Source: Roseomonas sp. (GTDB lineage: Bacteria > Pseudomonadota > Alphaproteobacteria > Acetobacterales > Acetobacteraceae). From it: a DNA stretch of 48,732 nt. Below, piece by piece: positions 1 through 7,329 of the stretch. The stretch spans positions 1-48,732 of the forward strand of contig JADCEV010000003.1 of NCBI GenBank assembly GCA_020249865.1, written 5' to 3'. Position numbers and translations under genes: made by a program. The notes under the pieces were generated by a model that was not told where the DNA came from, ran no database searches, and worked only from the letters and a program-made list of their open reading frames with translations. Numbering within the stretch: position 1 is the first letter of the stretch; each line of letters opens with the position of its first letter.

Positions 1-1
1 C

Positions 2-811
2 ATCGTGGCCAAGGTGGATGGGGAAGAAATTCGCTTCTCAGACCTCGCCAATGCCGCCCAGGAATTGCCCGAGGAATTGCGCGGCGCGCCGCCACAAATG
101 CTCTATCCCCTGCTGCTGGATCAGATGATCGCCGGCCGCGCGGTGGCCGCCGCGGCCCGCCGGGCGGGACTTGATAAGGATGAGGCAGTGCGTGCGCGCA
201 TCCGCCGCGCCGAAGAACAGGAATTGCAGCAGGCCTATCTGTCCCGCGAATTGGCCGGGCGCGTGACGGAAGAACGCATCCGCGCCGCTTATGACGCCGA
301 AATCCGCGCTCGCCCGGCGGAGGAAGAGGTGCGCGCCCGCCATATCCTGGTGCCAACCGAAACCGAAGCCCGCGAAGCTTTGGCCGAAATCCGCGCCGGG
401 GCTGATTTCAACGCCGTGGCGCAGCGCCGTTCCGCCGGGCCGGGCGCGCGGGAAGGCGGTGATCTTGGCTTCTTCAAGCGTGGTGACATGGTGCCCGAAT
501 TCGCCGAAGCCGCCTTTGCGCTCCAGGCGGGGCAAATGAGTGCCGCGCCCGTGCGCAGCCCCTTTGGCTGGCATATCATTCGCGTGGATGAACGCCGCGC
601 TTCAGCACCGCCCGCCTATGAGGAAGTGCGTGAAACGCTGCGCCAGCGCCTGTTTGAAGGCGAGATCAATACCCTGGTGGAACGCGCCCGCGCCTCTGCC
701 AAGATCGAAGTGTTCAACCTGGATGGCTCTACCCCGCGCGCGCTGGATGCCGCGGAACCGCCAGCCCCTGCCGCCCCGGCGGGCCGCCCCGCCGCCCCTA
801 CCCGTCGTTAG
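2..811 (+). CDS. Parvulin-type peptidylprolyl isomerase, 5'-truncated by window edge
   Basis: Partial gene: the reading frame is open to the first base of the window, so the true start and any signal peptide lie upstream. The visible 268 residues have a SurA/PrsA-like N-terminal helical part (about 1-100) and a rotamase (parvulin) domain at about 105-200, recognised by ARHILV, the GGDLGFF segment and FGWHIIRVDE. The C-terminal tail is rich in Pro and Ala. Such proteins isomerise X-Pro bonds and chaperone proteins in the periplasm. It ends 15 bp before argJ, so the two are probably co-transcribed. The parvulin fold is certain; the exact subfamily (SurA or PpiD) is not. Confidence 0.9.
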   Translation: MVAKVDGEEIRFSDLANAAQELPEELRGAPPQMLYPLLLDQMIAGRAVAAAARRAGLDKDEAVRARIRRAEEQELQQAYLSRELAGRVTEERIRAAYDAEIRARPAEEEVRARHILVPTETEAREALAEIRAGADFNAVAQRRSAGPGAREGGDLGFFKRGDMVPEFAEAAFALQAGQMSAAPVRSPFGWHIIRVDERRASAPPAYEEVRETLRQRLFEGEINTLVERARASAKIEVFNLDGSTPRALDAAEPPAPAAPAGRPAAPTRR

Positions 812-826
812 ATTGAGAGAAGACCC

Positions 827-2065
827 ATGGCCGGACATGATATCCCGACCTCACCGCTTGCCTTGCCCCTGCCCGAAATGCCGGCGGTGCCGGGGGTGCG
901 CGTTGCCTCGGGCCGCGCGGCGATTCGCTACAAGGATCGCGATGATGTGACCGTGATGGCCTTCCCCACCGGAACCACGGTGGCGGGGGTCTTCACGCGC
1001 AATCGCTGCCCTGGCGCGCCGGTGGATTGGTGCCGCAGCGCGCTCCCCGGCGGCAAGGCACGCGGCCTGGTGGTGACAGCCGGCAATTCCAACGTCTTTA
1101 CCGGCCGCGCCGGGCGCCAGACATGCGAGGAAACCGCCAAGGCCGCCGCCGCGATCCTCGGCTGCAAGCCCAAGGAAATCTTCCTGGCTTCCACTGGCGT
1201 GATTGGCGAAAAACTGCCGACCGAAAAGCTGATCGCCGCCCTGCCGCGCGTTTTTGAAGCGGCGGCTGAGCGTGATTGGCAGGGCGCAGCCAAGGCCATC
1301 ATGACCACGGATACCTTCCCGAAAGGCGCCATTCGCAAGGCGCGCATCGGTGAAGCCGAAGTCACCATTGCCGGCATCGCCAAGGGCAGCGGCATGATCG
1401 CGCCTGATATGGCGACGATGCTGTCCTTCCTCGCGACAGACGCGAAAATTCCCGCCGCCGCCTTGCAGGCCTTGCTGAAGAAGGGCGTTGACCGTTCCTT
1501 CAATTGCGTGACGGTGGATTCCGACACCTCCACTTCCGACACCGTGATGGTGTTTGCCACCGGTACGGCCAAGCATCCGCGCGTGCCGGCGGAAGGTGGC
1601 GCGGTACTGAAGGATTTCGCGCGCGCCCTGAATGAAGTGCTGATGGAATTGGCGCTGATGGTGGCACGTGATGGTGAAGGCGCGCAAAAGCTGATCCGGA
1701 TTAACGTGACCGGCGCAACCACGGCGCGTTCGGCGCATCGCATTGCCATGTCCATCGCCAATTCGCCCTTGGTGAAAACCGCCATTGCCGGGGAAGATGC
1801 GAATTGGGGCCGCATTGTCATGGCCGTCGGCAAGGCCGGTGAGCCCGCGGATCGCGACAAGCTTTCGGTCAATGTCGGCGGTGTCTGGATGGCGCGCAAT
1901 GGCGGTGTGGTGGATGGCTATGATGAAGCGCCCGTTGTGCAGCACATGAAGGGGCGCGAGGTGGAAATCACCGTGGATATCGGCCTTGGCAAGGGCAAAT
2001 CCACGGTTTGGACCTGTGACCTGACGCATGGCTATATTGACATCAATGGCAGCTACCGGAGCTGA
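827..2065 (+). CDS. argJ: Bifunctional glutamate N-acetyltransferase / amino-acid N-acetyltransferase ArgJ
   Basis: ArgJ moves the acetyl group from N-acetylornithine to glutamate in the cyclic arginine pathway, and often also makes acetylglutamate from acetyl-CoA. The 412-residue length is typical. The autocleavage site is visible as DMATMLSF, with T197 as the expected nucleophile that becomes the N-terminus of the beta chain. Other family segments are the AGNSN and ASTGVIG stretches and ANWGRI. The protein ends in INGSYRS, matching the conserved ArgJ C-terminus. A GAGAGAAGA purine-rich stretch precedes the ATG. It sits in a + strand run with the prolyl isomerase before it and the GNAT-MutT fusion after it. 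Confidence 0.97.
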   Translation: MAGHDIPTSPLALPLPEMPAVPGVRVASGRAAIRYKDRDDVTVMAFPTGTTVAGVFTRNRCPGAPVDWCRSALPGGKARGLVVTAGNSNVFTGRAGRQTCEETAKAAAAILGCKPKEIFLASTGVIGEKLPTEKLIAALPRVFEAAAERDWQGAAKAIMTTDTFPKGAIRKARIGEAEVTIAGIAKGSGMIAPDMATMLSFLATDAKIPAAALQALLKKGVDRSFNCVTVDSDTSTSDTVMVFATGTAKHPRVPAEGGAVLKDFARALNEVLMELALMVARDGEGAQKLIRINVTGATTARSAHRIAMSIANSPLVKTAIAGEDANWGRIVMAVGKAGEPADRDKLSVNVGGVWMARNGGVVDGYDEAPVVQHMKGREVEITVDIGLGKGKSTVWTCDLTHGYIDINGSYRS

Positions 2066-2082
2066 CGCGCCCAAGCCCTGCC

Positions 2083-3075
2083 ATGGAAAATGATTTTGCT
2101 CCTTTGGTGACGCAGCGTTTGAAGCTGCGTCTCTTGCGCGCGGATGACGCAGCCGCCTTGCATCGTTTAGTAAATGATTGGGAAGTGGCGAAAACCCTCG
2201 CCCGCGTTCCCTTCCCCTATCCGCGCGATCTGGCGGATGAATGGATCGCCTCCACCCGCGCGCAAATCGCTGCCGGCACCGCCTGGCATTTGGCGGTGAC
2301 GCGCGAGGAGGATGGCACGGAAGCGCTGCTTGGCTGTGTTGGCCTGACGCTTGATGCGAAGAATCCGCGCGAGGCAGAGCTTGGCTATTGGATCGGCCGA
2401 CGCCATTGGGGCCAGGGGCTAGGGCCGGAAGCGGCGGGGCGCCTGGCGCATTGGGCGCTGGCCAATCTGGAGATTGATCGGCTGGTGGCCTCGGCGCTCG
2501 TGGATAATGAACGCTCGGCGGCGGTGTTGCGGCGGATTGGCTTCAAGGAAAGCGGTGCGGGCAGTCAGGAATTCATCTCGCGCGGCGGGCTCATGCCCGT
2601 CAGGCTGTTTGCCGCCACGCGCATGGATATCGCCGTGGAAGCCGCTGCGCCGGTCGAAGCCGCGCCTGCCACGGGCAAGCCGACGCTATTGGTGGCCGCG
2701 GTGGCGCTGATCGATTCGGAAAACCGCGTGCTGCTGGCGCGCCGCCCAGAAGGCAAGCCATTGGCGGGCTTGTGGGAGTTTCCGGGCGGCAAGGTGGCTC
2801 CCGGCGAGACGCCGGAAGAAGCGCTGATCCGCGAATTGCGTGAGGAATTGGGCATTGATGTCAGCGCCGTCTGCCTTGGTCCTTTCACCTTTGCCTCCCA
2901 CACCTACGAAAAATTCCATCTGCTGATGCCGCTTTATTTGTGTCGGCGCTGGCAGGGGCAGGTAACGGCCATGGAAGGCCAGGCGCTGGCCTGGGTGCGC
3001 CCGGTGCGGCTTGGGGATTACGCCATGCCGCCCGCCGATATCCCCCTGGTTGCCATGTTGCGCGATTTCCTTTGA
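2083..3075 (+). CDS. GNAT acetyltransferase - MutT Nudix hydrolase fusion
   Basis: Two enzymes in one 330-residue chain. Residues about 8-180 are a RimJ-type GNAT domain: TQRLKLRLL at the start, the acetyl-CoA loop RRHWGQGLG near 106-114, and NERSAAVLRRIGF near 142-154. A short Ala/Pro-rich linker (about 184-200) leads to a MutT-type Nudix domain. Its Nudix box at 236-258 is complete, with G, E, REL and EELGI in the required spacing, followed by a pyrimidine-type C-terminal part. The Nudix half probably cleans 8-oxo-dGTP from the nucleotide pool; the GNAT substrate is unknown. In alphaproteobacteria the two often follow argJ as separate genes, so the fusion is the unusual point. Confidence 0.9.
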   Translation: MENDFAPLVTQRLKLRLLRADDAAALHRLVNDWEVAKTLARVPFPYPRDLADEWIASTRAQIAAGTAWHLAVTREEDGTEALLGCVGLTLDAKNPREAELGYWIGRRHWGQGLGPEAAGRLAHWALANLEIDRLVASALVDNERSAAVLRRIGFKESGAGSQEFISRGGLMPVRLFAATRMDIAVEAAAPVEAAPATGKPTLLVAAVALIDSENRVLLARRPEGKPLAGLWEFPGGKVAPGETPEEALIRELREELGIDVSAVCLGPFTFASHTYEKFHLLMPLYLCRRWQGQVTAMEGQALAWVRPVRLGDYAMPPADIPLVAMLRDFL

Positions 3076-3102
3076 GCTTGTGCCGAACGACAGGAGAAAC
3101 CC

Positions 3103-3870
3103 ATGCCGAACCCGACCGCCTGCCTGCTGATCATCGGCAATGAGGTGCTTTCCGGCCGCACGCGCGATGCCAATCTGCAATTCCTGGCGACACGGCTTGG
3201 CGAAATCGGCATTCCCATGAAGGAAGTGCGGGTGATCCCCGATGTGCCGGAAGTGATCATCAATACGGTCAATGAAGTGCGCGCAAAGTTCGATCACGTT
3301 TTCACCACTGGCGGCATTGGCCCAACCCATGATGACATCACCAGCGAATGTGTCGCGCGCGCCTTTGGCGTGCCCTGGGAACCGCATCCGGATGCCTGGC
3401 ATGCTTTGGAATCCTATTACGCCAAGCAGAACCCGCCTGGCGATTTCAACGCTGCGCGGCAGCGCATGGCGACCATGCCGCGCGGCGCGATTTTGATCGA
3501 GAATTCGGTTTCCATCGCGCCGGGTTACACCATCGGCAATGTGCATGTGATGGCAGGTGTGCCGCGCATCATGCAGTCCATGTTCGAAGCGCTTGCGCCC
3601 CGGCTGCAAGGCGGCCCGCCCATCCTGTCGCGCAGCGTGCATGCGCATGGCGTGGTGGAAGGCGCGATTGCGGAGGGGCTTTCCACCATTCAGCAACGCT
3701 ATGCTGATTTGGATATCGGTTCCTACCCCTATTACCGCCAGGGCGGCGGTGGTGGAGTTGCCGTGGTGGCGAAGGGCACCGATCTGGCAGCGATTGAAGC
3801 CGCCGCGCAGGAGGTTTTCGCGCTGATGCAGAAATGTGGCGGTACGCCCGCGATGGGGGAGCCGGGGTAG
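3103..3870 (+). CDS. Molybdopterin-binding (MoaB/CinA N-terminal type) protein
   Basis: A 255-residue protein with the MoCF_biosynth fold found in MogA, MoaB and the N-terminal half of CinA. The diagnostic segments are IIGNEVLSGRTRDAN near the start and TTGGIGPTHDD at about 68-78, which form the molybdopterin/nucleotide-binding site. It lacks the C-terminal nicotinamide-nucleotide amidase domain of full CinA, so it should not be called a pncC fusion. A good GGAGAAACCC ribosome site precedes the ATG. Its TAG stop lies in the GTAG target duplication of the mobile cassette that follows. Its precise role (cofactor synthesis or ADP-ribose hydrolysis) cannot be read from sequence. Confidence 0.88.
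   Translation: MPNPTACLLIIGNEVLSGRTRDANLQFLATRLGEIGIPMKEVRVIPDVPEVIINTVNEVRAKFDHVFTTGGIGPTHDDITSECVARAFGVPWEPHPDAWHALESYYAKQNPPGDFNAARQRMATMPRGAILIENSVSIAPGYTIGNVHVMAGVPRIMQSMFEALAPRLQGGPPILSRSVHAHGVVEGAIAEGLSTIQQRYADLDIGSYPYYRQGGGGGVAVVAKGTDLAAIEAAAQEVFALMQKCGGTPAMGEPG
3867..3870. repeat. Left copy of 4-bp target-site duplication (GTAG)
   Basis: GTAG directly precedes the left terminal repeat of the phzF cassette and is repeated at 5040-5043 directly after the right terminal repeat. The last three bases are the TAG stop of the upstream gene. Four-base duplications centred on TA occur in parts of the IS5 family. Confidence 0.7.
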
Positions 3871-3885
3871 GCCTCTTGGACAAAG
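3871..3885. repeat. Left terminal inverted repeat of the phzF cassette
   Basis: GCCTCTTGGACAAAG pairs with the right end at 5025-5039 at 14 of 15 positions; similarity fades after that. Just inside lies a small hairpin (CTTGGC 3891-3896 with GCCAAG 3902-3907). Confidence 0.75.
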
Positions 3886-3964
3886 CCCACCTTGGCGCGG
3901 AGCCAAGACTGCCTTGCGAACATGAGGGCGTATCGCTCGCGCCAAGTCCCTTACAGAGGTATCG

Positions 3965-4846
3965 ATGATCCTACGATATCAGACGGTTGATGTGTTTACG
4001 CAGACTCGGTTCGGCGGCAATCCGCTCGCGGTCGTGCTCGGCGCTGATGGCTTGACGACGGCGCAGATGCAGGCGATCGCTCGGGAATTCAATTATTCGG
4101 AGACCAGCTTTGTCTTACGGCCATCCGATCCACGCCATACGGCTGAGGTGCGCATCTTCACACCCACCGTCGAGGTACCCTTCGCAGGCCATCCGAACGT
4201 TGGTACAGCATTCGTCCTCGCAAGTGCCAGCGTCGCCGGCATGCGAGACGAGTTAATCTTCGAGGAGAAGGCCGGCTTAGTTCCAGTGCGCATCATCCGC
4301 GAAGGAGACCACGTCAAGCAGGTACAAATTGCTGCGCCGCACCCGCTGCGCATCGGCCAAGCCTTTGATGCTGGCGCGGTTGCGGAATGCTTGTCCCTGA
4401 CGCCAGCGGACGTCCTCTGCGACAGACATCCGCCTCGCGTGGCGTCGGTCGGCCTGCCTTTCGTTGTGGTGGAGATCGCCAACCGGCAGGCGCTTGCCCG
4501 CGCGCAGGCAAACGAAGCTGGCTTCGCCAAAATTTTTCCAAGCGATGGGGCGGACGCCATCTACCTTTATTGCCGGGAACTTGACGAGCGTGACGGTGCG
4601 GTCGACTTCACGGCACGCATGTTCGCCCCCTTTGATAACCTACCGGAGGACCCTGCGACTGGTAGCGCAACTGCTGCGACATGCGCCTTGCTTGCGTCTC
4701 TCGAAGGTGAGGCGTCCCGGAAGTTTGAGGTCGCCCAAGGCATCGATATGGGCCGCCCAAGCCTGATTGCAATTGAGGTCACACCTGAAGCGGTTCTGAT
4801 CGAAGGCGTCTGCATTCCTGTCATGTCTGGCCAGCTCTTGGTTTGA
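3965..4846 (+). CDS. PhzF-family isomerase-like protein (cargo of IS-bounded cassette)
   Basis: A full-length (293 aa) member of the PhzF/DapF-like fold. All three signature sites are present: E46 in NYSETSF, the proposed general acid/base; H76 in PFAGHPNVGTA; and D229 in EDPATGSATAA. PhzF isomerises dihydro-3-hydroxyanthranilate in phenazine synthesis, but no other phz gene is near, and most family members have unknown substrates. An AGAGG site precedes the ATG. It uses more GTC, CTC, GAG and GAC codons than the neighbouring genes, which favour GTG, CTG, GAA and GAT. This agrees with arrival on the mobile element that encloses it. The enzyme is probably functional; the reaction is unknown. 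Confidence 0.9.
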   Translation: MILRYQTVDVFTQTRFGGNPLAVVLGADGLTTAQMQAIAREFNYSETSFVLRPSDPRHTAEVRIFTPTVEVPFAGHPNVGTAFVLASASVAGMRDELIFEEKAGLVPVRIIREGDHVKQVQIAAPHPLRIGQAFDAGAVAECLSLTPADVLCDRHPPRVASVGLPFVVVEIANRQALARAQANEAGFAKIFPSDGADAIYLYCRELDERDGAVDFTARMFAPFDNLPEDPATGSATAATCALLASLEGEASRKFEVAQGIDMGRPSLIAIEVTPEAVLIEGVCIPVMSGQLLV

Positions 4847-4854
4847 TGCAAGAG

Positions 4855-4869
4855 CTGCTGCCACAGCAG
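4855..4869 (+). terminator. Weak stem-loop after the phzF-like gene
   Basis: CTGCTG (4855-4860) pairs with CAGCAG (4864-4869) across a three-base loop, starting eight bases after the stop. There is no clear T-run, so termination is possible but unproven. Confidence 0.3.
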
Positions 4870-4925
4870 ACTTCGATTGGCCTCACTTCAAATGATTGAT
4901 ATCAGGCTTCGTTTTGGAGGAAGCC

Positions 4926-5021
4926 TTGAGCGAGCGGATCGGACTGCCGGACAAGGAATGGGCGTTGATCGGGCCGCCGTTGACTGCTGAGCGTGGCCAT
5001 GGTTGTCGGTCGTCTCAGGAT
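4926..5021 (+). pseudogene. IS5-family transposase N-terminal remnant
   Basis: Starting from TTG at 4926, behind a strong GGAGGAAG ribosome site, 32 codons read as the start of an IS5-type DDE transposase. The stretch LPDKEWALIGPPLTAERG followed by SSQD matches the usual opening, an EWALIGPLLP-type segment then a P(A/S)QD-type segment. The frame then runs straight into the right terminal repeat, and the whole catalytic part is missing. A hairpin (GGCTTC 4905-4910 with GAAGCC 4920-4925) covers the ribosome site. This stub identifies the family of the cassette ends and shows that the element cannot mobilise itself. Confidence 0.75.
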
Positions 5022-5024
5022 ACC

Positions 5025-5039
5025 CTTTGTCCACGAGGC
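5025..5039. repeat. Right terminal inverted repeat of the phzF cassette
   Basis: CTTTGTCCACGAGGC is the reverse complement of the left end except for one base. It lies four bases after the last recognisable transposase codon. Confidence 0.75.
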
Positions 5040-5043
5040 GTAG
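5040..5043. repeat. Right copy of 4-bp target-site duplication (GTAG)
   Basis: Second copy of GTAG, between the right terminal repeat and the gluQRS stop codon at 5044-5046. Confidence 0.7.
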
Positions 5044-5895
5044 TCAGTTCGCCACCGCCATCGCCCGCACGTCAGCGGCGCTGATGCCCTTCTCCCGCAG
5101 CGCCCGCAGGCTTTCCGCGCCATCACGCTTCGCAAGCCTTCGCCCCGACGCATCCCGCATCAGCGCATGATGCGCATAGCGCGGCGCGGGCCAGCCCATC
5201 AGCGCTTGAATCAGCCGATGCAGATCAGTCGCTGGCTTCAGATCATCACCGCGCGTCACCAGCGTCACACCCTGCAGCGCATCATCATGCGTGACGCAGA
5301 GATGATAGGATGCCGTCACATCCTTTCGCCCCAGCACGACATCGCCGAAAACTTCCGGGCGGCATCTGTGCCAGCCCTCATTTTCCTCATGCGCCTGCAA
5401 GGGCGTGCTCACGGCTTCACAAGCGCGCGCCATATGCAGACGCAGCGCATAGGGCTGCCCGGCGGCGATGCGGCGCGCAGCCTCGGCTTCCGGCAAGTCA
5501 CGGCAAATCCCCGGATAAAGCGGCCCATCCGGTCCCTGCGGCGCGGCACCCGCCGCCGCGACTTCGCGCGCAATATCGGCGCGGGTGCAAAAACAGGGAT
5601 AGACCAGCCCGCGCGCCGCCAGCCTATCCAATACGGCGCGATATTCGTCGAAATGTTCGGATTGTCGGCGCGGCGCCTCATCCCAATCGAGGCCGAGCCA
5701 ACGCAAATCCTCCAACAGTGCCGTTTCATATTCCGGGCGGCAGCGCGTGGTATCTATATCCTCGATGCGTAGAAGAAAGCGCCCACCCGTGGCACGCGCT
5801 CGACGCCAGGCGAAAAGGGCAGCGCGCGCATGGCCCAGATGCAAATACCCCGTCGGGCTCGGCGCGAAGCGCGTGATTTCAGGCGTTGCATCCAT
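5044..5895 (-). CDS. gluQ: Glutamyl-Q tRNA(Asp) synthetase
   Basis: A shortened glutamyl-tRNA synthetase (283 aa, no anticodon-binding domain) that attaches glutamate to queuosine at position 34 of tRNA-Asp. The class I signature is FAPSPTGYLHLGHA (10-23). The zinc site is C101, C103, Y127 and C131, typical of GluQRS. The KMSKS-like motif appears as RRLAKRDGA near the C-terminus. I chose the ATG at 5893-5895, giving MDATPEITRFAPSP, over an upstream TTG because family members begin just before the signature. It is divergent from the esterase gene, 53 bp away. Its stop directly abuts the target duplication of the phzF cassette. Confidence 0.94.
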   Translation of the reverse strand: MDATPEITRFAPSPTGYLHLGHARAALFAWRRARATGGRFLLRIEDIDTTRCRPEYETALLEDLRWLGLDWDEAPRRQSEHFDEYRAVLDRLAARGLVYPCFCTRADIAREVAAAGAAPQGPDGPLYPGICRDLPEAEAARRIAAGQPYALRLHMARACEAVSTPLQAHEENEGWHRCRPEVFGDVVLGRKDVTASYHLCVTHDDALQGVTLVTRGDDLKPATDLHRLIQALMGWPAPRYAHHALMRDASGRRLAKRDGAESLRALREKGISAADVRAMAVAN

Positions 5896-5948
5896 GGCTT
5901 CCGCCGGGTAGCGGGCGAAGCGCACCGCAAGCAAGGGGAGAATCCCAG

Positions 5949-6617
5949 ATGGCCACCTTGGAAGGCCCGCAATACGGCCCCGCTTCGGGCGGCAAGCCCG
6001 ATTCGCTGGTCCTGCTGCTGCATGGCGTGGGCGCGGATGGCTTTGACCTGATTGACTTGGCGCCTGTCTGGGCCGAGGTCCTGCCCAATGCGCTGTTCAT
6101 CGCCCCCCATGCGCCCTTTCCCTTCCAGGGCGCACCCTTTGGCCGGCAATGGTTCGACATTATGGACCGCACCCCGGCGCGGCTTGAAGCGGGGCTGCGC
6201 CACGCCGCCGGCATCCTTGGCGATTTCACCCGCGCGAAGCTGGCCGAGCTCGACCTTGGCGGAGACCGTTTGGCGCTGATGGGCTTCAGCCAAGGGGCCA
6301 TGGTCGCACTTTTCGCGGGTCTGCGCGGCGCGGTACCGGCACCCGCCTGCATCCTGGCCTATTCCGGTGCGCTTTTGGCGCCGGAAAGCTTCGCCGCCGA
6401 AGTCACCTCCCGCCCGCCCGTATTGTTGGTGCATGGCGAAGCGGATGAGGTGGTGCCCGCCATGGCCAGCCGCCAGGCCGCGCGGGCTTTGCAGGCCGAA
6501 GCGGTGCCGCATGAATTGCTGTTGCGGCCTGAATTGGGCCATGGCCTGGATGATGCCGGGCTTGCCGCCGGCACCGCACTGCTGGCGCGCAGCCTTCCGC
6601 GTATTGCAGGCGGATGA
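5949..6617 (+). CDS. Carboxylesterase/phospholipase-type alpha/beta hydrolase
   Basis: A 222-residue hydrolase of the YpfH/EstB carboxylesterase family, acting on esters or lysophospholipids in the cytoplasm. The triad is clear: S114 in LMGFSQGAM, D166 in VHGEADEVVP and H198 in ELGHGLDD. The oxyanion region is LLLHGVGADG near the N-terminus. No signal peptide is visible. The ATG at 5949 is preferred over an in-frame ATG at 5886 because the upstream part overlaps the gluQRS start and lacks family similarity. The physiological substrate cannot be inferred. Confidence 0.9.
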   Translation: MATLEGPQYGPASGGKPDSLVLLLHGVGADGFDLIDLAPVWAEVLPNALFIAPHAPFPFQGAPFGRQWFDIMDRTPARLEAGLRHAAGILGDFTRAKLAELDLGGDRLALMGFSQGAMVALFAGLRGAVPAPACILAYSGALLAPESFAAEVTSRPPVLLVHGEADEVVPAMASRQAARALQAEAVPHELLLRPELGHGLDDAGLAAGTALLARSLPRIAGG

Positions 6618-6693
6618 AACCTGCCTGGCATGGCTTGCAGCCCGGCGCGGCGCATGTCATGAATTCACCAGTCGCGGCGGCACCACTACATCT

Positions 6694-6719
6694 GGGGGTT
6701 CCCGCCGAATAGAACCCCC
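6694..6719 (+). promoter_or_regulatory. 8-bp perfect stem-loop in the 5' region of the HNH gene
   Basis: GGGGGTTC (6694-6701) pairs exactly with GAACCCCC (6712-6719) over a ten-base loop. It has no T-run, so it may end esterase transcription weakly or fold in the HNH leader. It lies 35 bp before the chosen HNH start. Confidence 0.45.
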
Positions 6720-6753
6720 GCATGCTGTGGCGCCACGCTGGAAGGAGCGAGGC

Positions 6754-7329
6754 TTGCCAGATGGCGGTACCTTCGCGGGGGCGCATGCCTATCCCGCGCT
6801 TGTTCTGAATGCGGATTTCCGCCCGCTTTCCTATTTTCCGCTATCCATCTGGTCCTGGCAGGACGCCATCAAGGCTGTCTTTCTGGACCGTGTTTCCGTG
6901 CTGAATGAATATGATGTGGAAGTGCATTCCCCATCACTGGCACTCCGCCTGCCCAGCGTTATCGCGCTCAAGGAATTCATCCCCGCCGCGCGGCGCCCGG
7001 CCTTCACGCGCTTCAATGTTTTTCTGCGCGATCACTTCGAATGCCAATATTGCGGCGGAGGCTATCCCACACCGGATTTGACCTTTGATCATGTGATCCC
7101 GCGTTCACGCGGTGGGCGCACGTCCTGGGATAATGTGGTTACCGCCTGCGGGCCGTGCAATTTGCGGAAAGGAAGCCGGCTACCGCGCGAATGCGCCATG
7201 ATCCCGCGCCAGACACCGCGCCAGCCGACAAGCTGGGAATTGCAGGAAAATGGCCGATCCTTCCCGCCCAATTATCTGCATGAAAGCTGGCGGGATTATT
7301 TGTATTGGGACAGCGAATTGGAGAATTAA
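6754..7329 (+). CDS. HNH endonuclease
   Basis: A 191-residue HNH nuclease. Residues 14-50 hold the conserved [19 protein letters not shown] segment of this alphaproteobacterial family. The nuclease core runs from C97/C100 (ECQYC) through D112-H113 ([12 protein letters not shown]) and N127 to C132/C135 (ACGPCN), giving a zinc pair plus the H-N-H residues. I chose the TTG at 6754 because AAGGAGC lies just upstream with good spacing and the frame above it lacks family similarity. Its TAA stop overlaps the rlmN stop in a shared TTAA. The biological target is not known; it is usually a solitary chromosomal gene and not part of a restriction system. Confidence 0.88.
   Translation: MPDGGTFAGAHAYPALVLNADFRPLSYFPLSIWSWQDAIKAVFLDRVSVLNEYDVEVHSPSLALRLPSVIALKEFIPAARRPAFTRFNVFLRDHFECQYCGGGYPTPDLTFDHVIPRSRGGRTSWDNVVTACGPCNLRKGSRLPRECAMIPRQTPRQPTSWELQENGRSFPPNYLHESWRDYLYWDSELEN

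Larger units (their letters stand above)
3871..5039. mobile_element. IS5-family-derived single-gene cassette carrying a phzF-like gene (MIC-like)
   Basis: The ends are inverted repeats: GCCTCTTGGACAAAG at 3871-3885 and its complement CTTTGTCCACGAGGC at 5025-5039, matching at 14 of 15 positions. GTAG flanks both sides. Inside are a complete phzF-like gene and, close to the right end, only the first 32 codons of an IS5-family transposase. The element is therefore non-autonomous. Cassettes with IS ends, a passenger gene and no working transposase are known as mobile insertion cassettes. Removing it with one GTAG copy joins the stop of the upstream gene (TAG) directly to the stop of gluQRS (TCA on +). 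The element is seen directly; the IS5 assignment rests on the transposase stub. Confidence 0.8.

Noticed and set aside
851-2074. Long open frame antisense to argJ
   Set aside because: High-GC coding DNA leaves long open complementary frames. The translation is rich in His and Gly, has no domain signature, and argJ itself is complete.
2686-3945. 419-codon open frame antisense to the GNAT-MutT and molybdopterin-binding genes
   Set aside because: It crosses two well-supported genes and the cassette boundary, and its composition is that of a shadow frame.
3965-4846. phzF-like gene as part of a phenazine cluster
   Set aside because: No other phenazine gene lies in the window, and the gene is isolated inside IS ends.
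6754-7329. HNH gene as part of a restriction or anti-phage system
   Set aside because: No methyltransferase, toxin or other defence partner adjoins it; rlmN and the esterase are housekeeping genes.
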